Assembly (NCBI GenBank): GCA_937858435.1 | Contig: CALLZJ010000237.1 | Location: 1-34,730, forward strand | Source: an uncultured bacterium | GTDB taxonomy: Bacteria; Planctomycetota; Planctomycetia; Gemmatales; HRBIN36 | Direction of reading: 5' to 3' | Length of the DNA: 34,730 bases | In this document: positions 26,792-33,031 of the stretch, piece after piece | Layout of the letters: each line of letters starts with the position of its first letter | How positions within the stretch are numbered: position 1 is the stretch's first letter | The notes under the pieces: generated by a model | What the model was told of the DNA's origin: nothing | The model's database searches: none | The model's input: the letters and a program-made list of their open reading frames with translations, nothing else | Position numbers and translations under genes: made by a program

Positions 26792-28099
26792 ATGTCGTCC
26801 CTCCAGCGTCTGGCCGACAAGGTGAAGGGCTTTCCCGCCAGCCCGGGTGTCTACCTGATGAAGGATGACTCGGGGCGGGTGCTCTACGTCGGCAAGGCGA
26901 AGAACCTGCGAAATCGGGCTGGCCACTACTTCACCCAGCAGGCCCTAGAGGATCGGCGGACGGCCGACCCGGTGCCGCTCCTGGCCGACGTGGAGGTCAT
27001 TCCCCCCGCGACAGAGGTGGATGCGCTGCTGCTCGAAGCCCGCCTCATCAAGGACATCCAGCCGCGCTTCAACGTCGGCCTCAAGGACGACAAGACCTTT
27101 CCCTATCTGCAGATTCGCGTCCGAGAGCCGTTCCCGCGAGTGGAGTTTACTCGCTCTCCCAAGCGCGGCGCCAAGCTCTATGGCCCCTTCACCAGTGCCC
27201 GCAGCCTCCGTGCCGCGATCCAGGTGCTGCAGCGCATCTTCAAGTTTCGCACCTGCAATCTCGACATCGACCCCACCGACGCCAAGTGGCGCTGGTTTCG
27301 CCCTTGCCTCCTCGCCAGCATCGGCCAGTGCACCGCCCCTTGCAATCTGCGGGTTGGCACCGCGGACTACCGGGAGCAGGTGCGCCAGTTGCAGATGGTG
27401 CTCGACGGCAAGAAGGAGGAGTTGATCGCCGAACTCAGGGAGCGGATGCGGGCGGCCGCCGCGGCCCTGCACTTCGAGCAGGCGGCCCAGCTTCGGGACG
27501 ATCTCAAGGCCCTGGAGAACTTGAGCCTGCGTGGTCTGGCCGACAAGGACGTCCAGCCGGAAGTCTTCGTCATGAATCCGAAGCGTGGCGTGCACGGGCT
27601 CAAGAAGGTGCTGCGCCTGGCCGCCCCGCCTCGCGTCATTGAGGGCTTCGACATCGCCCATCTGGGCGGCACCGAAATGGTCGCCAGCATGGGGCAGTTC
27701 ATCGACGGGCTGCCCTTCAAGCCCGGTTACCGGCGCTTCCGCATCCGCACCGTAGAGGGGAACGACGATTTTGCCTCGATGCGTGAGGTCGTCACGCGCC
27801 GCTATCGCCGCATGCAAAGGGAAGAGGCGGTCCTGCCCGATCTGATCCTCATCGACGGCGGCAAGGGCCAACTCACGGCGGCCCAGGCGGCGCTCGAGGC
27901 CCTGGCCGTCCGCAAGCCCGTCCTCATCAGCCTGGCCAAGAAGCAGGAAGAGGTCTACCAACTCGACGCCGACGAGCCGCTCCGGCTAAGCAAATCCTCG
28001 GCAGCCCTGCGGCTCCTGCAGTACATCCGTGATGAAGCCCACCGCTTCGCCCAGCACTACCACCACCTCCTCCGCCGCCGCCGGCTGAGCGATTCGTAG
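26792..28099 (+). CDS. uvrC: compact excinuclease ABC subunit C
   Basis: A 435-residue UvrC, clearly shorter than the roughly 560-610 residues typical of the family. It should make the two incisions around DNA lesions in nucleotide excision repair. The GIY-YIG nuclease is complete (GVYLMKD 19-25, LYVGKAKNLRNR 31-42, Glu82). Four cysteines, Cys155, Cys172, Cys180 and Cys184, match the positions proposed for an iron-sulfur cluster. The UVR helix pair is at about 205-242. The RNase H-like nuclease keeps its DDH set: Asp287 (GFDIAH), Asp355 (LIDGGKG) and His417 (RDEAHRFA). Missing are about 100 residues between UVR and the second nuclease, and the C-terminal helix-hairpin-helix domain. The start lies six bases after the previous gene. 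Confidence 0.93.
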   Translation: MSSLQRLADKVKGFPASPGVYLMKDDSGRVLYVGKAKNLRNRAGHYFTQQALEDRRTADPVPLLADVEVIPPATEVDALLLEARLIKDIQPRFNVGLKDDKTFPYLQIRVREPFPRVEFTRSPKRGAKLYGPFTSARSLRAAIQVLQRIFKFRTCNLDIDPTDAKWRWFRPCLLASIGQCTAPCNLRVGTADYREQVRQLQMVLDGKKEELIAELRERMRAAAAALHFEQAAQLRDDLKALENLSLRGLADKDVQPEVFVMNPKRGVHGLKKVLRLAAPPRVIEGFDIAHLGGTEMVASMGQFIDGLPFKPGYRRFRIRTVEGNDDFASMREVVTRRYRRMQREEAVLPDLILIDGGKGQLTAAQAALEALAVRKPVLISLAKKQEEVYQLDADEPLRLSKSSAALRLLQYIRDEAHRFAQHYHHLLRRRRLSDS

Positions 28100-28135
28100 G
28101 GCGGGGGACTCGATTCAGTGCCCGCTGACATTTGC

Positions 28136-29341
28136 CTAGATACGGCTCATGCTCACGCACCAGCCGAGCACTAGCAGCAGATGCAGGACAATGAACACCA
28201 GAAGGAAGTCGCCGACGGTGAACGGCGCTGGGTTCGTGGTCCCTTGCGTCCGCAGTCGCTGCCAGCGTCGGGCGAGAAACCAGGTACAGAAGAGCGACAA
28301 GCCGATGCCGGCCCCGGCCGGCCCACCTAGGAGGAAGTCGCGCCCCTCGCGCTGCGGCCGGGGGATGAGCAGGATCGGCAGCACCAGCCCGGCCAGCAAG
28401 CCCGTCCAGGTCACCACGGCCCAGGGATGGCTCAGCGGGTGGAACGCGAGAAACCAGTTCACATGCCAGGAGAGCGGTCCGCCCGGTTCGAGGATCAAGT
28501 CCTCGTTCCATGTCGAAGGGGAGCCACTGACTCGAACACGCGTGAGTTGCACGCCGACCGGACCATCCACCATGTCGGCTTCCACCGGCGTGACATGGAT
28601 CCAATGGCGATGCAATCCGGCCGGGGGTGAAGCGAATCCGCGGACGTAGATGTCGGTTCTGATGGGGTCTTTGTAGACCTGCGAAGGCCGAAGCGGGAAG
28701 AAGATGTGGGGCGAAGGAAAGTCGATGCGCATGGCCCTGGCTTCGAGTGGACCCGAGGCCCAGCCACAGACGATGGCGGCCTGCTGCTCCAGATACGGGG
28801 CCAGGCTCCACAGGTCCTTGGCTTTGACGTCGAGTTGTTTGCTCGTGAGGTATTCATCCAAAGCCGACACGGAGACGGCCGAGAGCACCTCGATGGTCAT
28901 GCCGTGCTTCACCACGCGATCATGGACGGTCACGTCGGAGAAGGCGTCCGAAGCCGTTGCGCCAATGAAACTAAGGAGTATGGGGCTGAGTAACAGCCCA
29001 GAATCGAGCAGCGCGAAGGTGAATAGCGTACTGCGCACCCGGTACTCGACCTTGGGCTTGCAGTAGTGGACATGTCGGACTTGAGGCCATTGGGTGACCG
29101 GCTCGGCCTTGACCTGATCCGGAGGCGCGACGATGGGGACGATCCACATCGTGCCCGCATCAACCGACTGGGCGTGCGTCGCGACAAAGAGCCGCTGCTG
29201 CCCCGCGTGCCATTCGATGAAGGCAGCTTGCGTATGTTCGCGGAGGAAGCCGCCCCTTTTGAGAATAAAGCCATCGGCCCACACCCTCGGCGTCACCAGC
29301 GCTAGCAAGCCGAGCGTGGCCAGCAGACGACACGTATTCAT
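28136..29341 (-). CDS. DUF2330-like membrane protein
   Basis: A 401-residue protein with a signal peptide (1-22) and a large external part resembling DUF2330: FIEWHAGQQRLFVATHAQ and MWIVPIVAPPDQV near the start, then LDEYLTSKQLDVKAKDLW and IFFPLRPSQVY. A hydrophobic segment interrupts it at about 105-128. Three membrane helices close the protein (about 307-327, 336-356, 376-395). The function is unknown. ATG 29341 has a GGGGGA sequence about six bases upstream and starts a clean signal peptide; a 49-codon extension is rejected. It converges on uvrC, with 36 bases between the stops, and diverges from the fumarase gene. Confidence 0.75.
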   Translation of the reverse strand: MNTCRLLATLGLLALVTPRVWADGFILKRGGFLREHTQAAFIEWHAGQQRLFVATHAQSVDAGTMWIVPIVAPPDQVKAEPVTQWPQVRHVHYCKPKVEYRVRSTLFTFALLDSGLLLSPILLSFIGATASDAFSDVTVHDRVVKHGMTIEVLSAVSVSALDEYLTSKQLDVKAKDLWSLAPYLEQQAAIVCGWASGPLEARAMRIDFPSPHIFFPLRPSQVYKDPIRTDIYVRGFASPPAGLHRHWIHVTPVEADMVDGPVGVQLTRVRVSGSPSTWNEDLILEPGGPLSWHVNWFLAFHPLSHPWAVVTWTGLLAGLVLPILLIPRPQREGRDFLLGGPAGAGIGLSLFCTWFLARRWQRLRTQGTTNPAPFTVGDFLLVFIVLHLLLVLGWCVSMSRI

Positions 29342-29561
29342 CTTCGATCCCCCTGCGCAACCGCCTATCGGTTCTCGGCTTGGGTTGGCCCACGTGCCGT
29401 CCCAGCGTTGTTGCAGGTCGTTGAGGGGCTGGGGCCGCTGAGCTGGTGAATGGGTGGTTGGAAACGGCACGACCTCCCCACACTTCAAAGCGCCAGCGGG
29501 CCAGTGTCAAGCGGATTTGCCTTGGTTCCATACCCAATGCCCAAGAGGGGCCGTCGGCCGG

Positions 29562-29567
29562 TAGAAT
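29562..29567 (+). promoter_or_regulatory. possible -10 element of the fumarase gene
   Basis: TAGAAT stands out in a very GC-rich stretch, 31 bases before the fumarase start. No acceptable -35 element is seen at 16-18 bases. The same octamer TAGAATAG occurs at 24036-24043, before the dnaJ-type gene. Confidence 0.35.
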
Positions 29568-29598
29568 AGCCGCAGCCGTTCTTCCTCGGAGTCCCGCC

Positions 29599-31134
29599 AT
29601 GAATCGCGATGCCTTCTTCAAGCAGATGCTCGAACTCGTTCGCCGCACCTCGGCCTTCCTACCGCCCGACGTGGAGAGCGTGCTGGCCATCCGCCAAGCG
29701 CTGGAGAATCCCGGCTCCAAAGCCGACCTTGCCCTGCGCCTGGTGCTGCAGAACATCGGCCTGGCCAAGCGCTTCTCCGCCCCCATCTGCCAGGACACCG
29801 GCACCATAGGCTTCTACATCAAGACGCCGGTCGGTTTCGATCAGCTCGCACTGCAGGAGATCTGCTGCGATGCCGTGGTCGAGGCCACGCGCAAGGGCTA
29901 CCTGCGGCAGAACTCCGTGGACAGCCTCACGGGCCGGAACACGGGCAACAACCTGGGCGCGGGCAGCCCCGTCTTCCACTGGCATCAACATCGGCACGAG
30001 ACGGTCGACGCGCGGCTCATCCTCAAGGGGGGCGGCTGCGAGAACATGTCGGCCCAGTATTCGCTACCCACGACAATCAATGGCAAACGTTGCGACCGCG
30101 ACCTGGAGGGCGTCCGTGACGTGGTGCTCGATGCCATCTGGCAGGCGCAGGGCAAGGGCTGCGGGCCGGGCTTCATCGGCGTTTGTATCGGCGGGGACCG
30201 GGCCCAGGGCTACGACTTTGCCAAGGAGCAACTGCTGCGCACCGTGGAGGATGTGAACCCGGTGCCCGAGCTGGCCGCCTTCGAAGACCGCATCATGAAG
30301 GATGCCAATCAGCTCAACATTGGCCCCATGGGTTTCGGCGGCAAACTGACGATCGGCGGCTGCAAGATCGGAGCGCGGAATCGGCTGCCCGCCAGCTTTT
30401 TTGTCAGCGTCGCCTACATGTGCTGGGCCTACCGCCGGCGCGGCGTCGTCCTCGATACCAAGGGCAACGTCCAAGATTGGCTGTATCACGCGCCCGGCGA
30501 GTTCGACCATGAACCCGAGCCGACCTCGAACGTCGTCGACCTGGGGAACAAGGTGGCGCCGGGCGAGCGGATCATCCCGCTCACGCTGCCGCTCAGCGAG
30601 GCGGACGTGCGGAGCCTGCGGGCCGGCGACGTGGTCATGTTGAGCGGCATGGTGCTCACGGGCCGGGACGAGGTCCACAAGTTCCTGTTCAAGGGCGGCG
30701 ACGTCCCGGCCATGCAGGGGGGCGTGATCTACCACTGCGGCCCTGTCGTGCTGGAGGAAGGGGGCAAGTACCGGGTGGTCGCGGCCGGGCCGACGACCTC
30801 CATCCGCGAGGAGCCCTATCAGGCGGACGTGATTGCCCGCTACGGCATCAAGGCGGTGATCGGCAAGGGGGGCATGGGGGCCAAGACGCTGGCGGCCTGC
30901 AAGGAGCACGGCTGCGTCTACCTGCACGCCATCGGCGGCGCGGCCCAGATCTATGCCCAGTGCGTGACCGACGTGCCGGGGGTGTTTCTCAAGGAGAAGT
31001 TCGGCAGCCCCGAGGCCGTCTGGCAACTCGTGGTCAAGGACTTCCCGGCCGTGGTGACCATGGACGCCCACGGCCGCAGCCTGCACGCCGAGGTCGCCGA
31101 CGCCAGCAAACAGGAACTCGCAGGGGTGCTGTGA
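29599..31134 (+). CDS. class I (iron-sulfur) fumarate hydratase
   Basis: A 511-residue single-chain class I hydro-lyase that interconverts fumarate and malate in the citric acid cycle. The N-terminal alpha part contains APICQDTGTIGFYI (near 61-74), the GKGCGPGFIGVCIGGD region (186-200) and SFFVSVAYMCWAYRR (267-280). Cys64, Cys188 and Cys275 are the probable ligands of the 4Fe-4S cluster, assigned from spacing only. The beta part starts near residue 330 with LRAGDVVMLSGMVLTGRDEVHK, followed by HCGPVV, GPTTSIREEPYQ and IGKGGMG. The related L-tartrate dehydratase cannot be fully excluded. GGAG lies about eight bases before ATG 29599. It is transcribed alone. Confidence 0.92.
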   Translation: MNRDAFFKQMLELVRRTSAFLPPDVESVLAIRQALENPGSKADLALRLVLQNIGLAKRFSAPICQDTGTIGFYIKTPVGFDQLALQEICCDAVVEATRKGYLRQNSVDSLTGRNTGNNLGAGSPVFHWHQHRHETVDARLILKGGGCENMSAQYSLPTTINGKRCDRDLEGVRDVVLDAIWQAQGKGCGPGFIGVCIGGDRAQGYDFAKEQLLRTVEDVNPVPELAAFEDRIMKDANQLNIGPMGFGGKLTIGGCKIGARNRLPASFFVSVAYMCWAYRRRGVVLDTKGNVQDWLYHAPGEFDHEPEPTSNVVDLGNKVAPGERIIPLTLPLSEADVRSLRAGDVVMLSGMVLTGRDEVHKFLFKGGDVPAMQGGVIYHCGPVVLEEGGKYRVVAAGPTTSIREEPYQADVIARYGIKAVIGKGGMGAKTLAACKEHGCVYLHAIGGAAQIYAQCVTDVPGVFLKEKFGSPEAVWQLVVKDFPAVVTMDAHGRSLHAEVADASKQELAGVL

Positions 31135-31227
31135 CAGAGGGCGGCGAAGTAGGCTTCCGAGAACCCAATCTGGACGCTTGGAGTTTCAGCGAGCGTAGGA
31201 AGAGGACTTCCAAGATGCAGTGCCATC

Positions 31228-32739
31228 TCATCCGAGGTAGGACTGCCGCATGGAGCGGAGCATGGCGAGGGCGGGTTTGATCTGGCCCTCGGCGTCGACG
31301 AGCCCCGAGTGTGGAAAGACGTGGGGGTGGGCGTCGCACCAGTGGCTCCAGTGCAGGCCGGTGACGTAGGGCTTGCACAGAACGAGGACGCCGGCATCGT
31401 CGGCGAAGCGGGCCTGGATGTCCGCGTCCCAGGCCCCGGGGTTGACGGCGTAAGCGGCTTCGGCGTGCGGGTCGGCGTCGGCGGACGAGGGCATGCCCAG
31501 GTTCACATGGATGGGCACGGCCAGGAGGGCGTAGAGGTCCAGAAGCCGGGACAGATCGAGCCGATCACGGGGCTGGCTGCCACGGACCGCACTACCGACC
31601 TGCACTTCCAGTTCCAGGTAGCTCATGCGGATGCGGCTGCGGAGCAGGGCATCGGCAAAGACGAAGGGTGAGATAGCCCGGTAGCCTTGGGCCACGGCTT
31701 CGCCCCACGGCTGCGCCAGCGCGATGGCGTATTCGCCTGTGGGGTTGATCTGCTCGGCCGAGGTGAGGAGTTGGGCATTGAGCGTCAGCGCTTCTTCGTC
31801 GTCCAGTTCCAGGGTCGTGGGATCGTTGCTCCCGGCGGTGAGGAGCCAGCCCCGGGCGTCATTGCGATAGCGCATCAGGGCGGCTTCGAGGAAGTCGAGC
31901 ATCTGACCGGCCATGCGCTGCGGATCGCCGAGGACCTCGGGCAGCCACGGGGGCAACATGTTAGGGGCCATGTCGAAGAGCGGCCCGATCTCAAACGGCA
32001 TTCCGACGAGCTTGGCCCAGGCCAGGAGTGCGTCGAACGCCTCCCAGCGATACTCGCCCATGGTGGCCTCGACCTGGCCCCAGGGGAGCGGCAGCCGGAG
32101 CAGCGAGAAGGAAGAGGCCAGTTCACGGATGTGGTCGGGATTGATGATCGGGCTCGCGACGGTGCAAGACACGTGGGCCGGCAACTTCGGTGTGCGCGCC
32201 AGCCGGGCTGCGAGCACCTGGGAGACATAGGTGGCCACCAGTTCGTCGCCGGTCTTGAGGGCGAACTGCAGGGCGGCGGCAGCCAACTCATCGGCGCGGT
32301 CCGCCGCTTCGCGTTCGCAGACGGACCGAGCGAAGGCCTTGCTCGCCTCGCGGATGGCGTCGTCCAGTTCGGGCGGCAGTTCCAGACCACCCGTCTGCCA
32401 GTCGGCCGCCTGGTTGCGGAGCTGATTCACCTTGCCCCGGGCGAGTTCGACGAGCAGCCGGTAGCTCTGGTCGCGCTCGACGAGCGTCGCCGTGGTGAGC
32501 ATCAGGGGCTGAGAAGCCGGCCAGGTGCGCAGGCCATTGTCGCTCGGTGCCAGGGTCCAGGGCACGCACAGGCAGCCGCTTTCGGGGACTTCCTTCTCGG
32601 CGGTCATCTGACCGTGCGAGACGGTGATAGCCGTTTGCCAGGGCATGTAGTCGGGCAGGCCGAGAAAGTAGCTGGGCTCCAGCGCCTTGGAGGCGTCGGG
32701 CGCGAGCGTCGAAGGCAAACGCAGGTTGACCACACCCAT
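31228..32739 (-). CDS. GH10-like TIM-barrel protein, probably degenerate active site
   Basis: A 503-residue protein whose second half resembles family 10 glycoside hydrolases (xylanases). Residues 228-260 match the YxWxxxDxxxxWAxxxGMP segment. SYLELEVQV (373-381) sits where the nucleophile strand ITELDI is expected, with a glutamate kept. Residues 455-495 match the C-terminal pattern KPYVTGLHWSHW...SGLVDAEGQIKPAL. At the place of the acid/base motif (DVVNE) the protein has GWLLTAGSND (297-306), without the glutamate. The first 185 residues look like beta-sandwich structure plus a helical stretch. No signal peptide is evident. It may bind or modify polysaccharide, or be catalytically inactive; both are inference. 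It is convergent with the fumarase gene. Confidence 0.75.
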   Translation of the reverse strand: MGVVNLRLPSTLAPDASKALEPSYFLGLPDYMPWQTAITVSHGQMTAEKEVPESGCLCVPWTLAPSDNGLRTWPASQPLMLTTATLVERDQSYRLLVELARGKVNQLRNQAADWQTGGLELPPELDDAIREASKAFARSVCEREAADRADELAAAALQFALKTGDELVATYVSQVLAARLARTPKLPAHVSCTVASPIINPDHIRELASSFSLLRLPLPWGQVEATMGEYRWEAFDALLAWAKLVGMPFEIGPLFDMAPNMLPPWLPEVLGDPQRMAGQMLDFLEAALMRYRNDARGWLLTAGSNDPTTLELDDEEALTLNAQLLTSAEQINPTGEYAIALAQPWGEAVAQGYRAISPFVFADALLRSRIRMSYLELEVQVGSAVRGSQPRDRLDLSRLLDLYALLAVPIHVNLGMPSSADADPHAEAAYAVNPGAWDADIQARFADDAGVLVLCKPYVTGLHWSHWCDAHPHVFPHSGLVDAEGQIKPALAMLRSMRQSYLG

Positions 32740-32824
32740 AGGTCCCGGCCGCCGGAAGATTCGCTGGTCGCGGCGCGCGCAACGCGCCGACAGGCGCGGG
32801 GAGGAGAGCAGCGAACCCTAGTTC

Positions 32825-32854
32825 TTTGTAACACCTTGCGCCCAGCGTTGGCAA
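32825..32854 (-). promoter_or_regulatory. possible promoter of the GH10-like gene
   Basis: On the minus strand TTGCCA (32854-32849) and TACAAA (32830-32825) are 18 bases apart, giving a leader of about 80 bases. In that leader CGGCGCG (32771-32777) and CGCGCCG (32783-32789) form a perfect seven-base stem with a five-base loop. Confidence 0.4.
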
Positions 32855-32953
32855 CCCCAACGACGGACTAGGCTTGGGCCGTTCAATCGTACAGGGCCGG
32901 TCGTGCTGATCAGGGAATCCAGGGCGTTCTCGGGTGTTAGAACGAGTCCGACG

Positions 32954-32962
32954 TGCTATAAT
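32954..32962 (+). promoter_or_regulatory. extended -10 promoter of the planctomycete cytochrome gene
   Basis: TGCTATAAT is a perfect extended -10 element (TGN followed by TATAAT). No clear -35 box is present, as is common for extended -10 promoters. Transcription would start near 32969, before both candidate start codons at 32984 and 33032. Confidence 0.55.
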
Positions 32963-33031
32963 CCCCCCAGAGCCATCCCCCGGATGGTCCCCACCCTGAA
33001 ACTGGCCCCTCCCTCCCGCTGGAGCCGCCAG

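Noticed and set aside
28101-28125. Bidirectional terminator between uvrC and the DUF2330-like gene
   Set aside because: The GCGGG/CCCGC stem has only five pairs, a 15-base loop and no T-run on either side.
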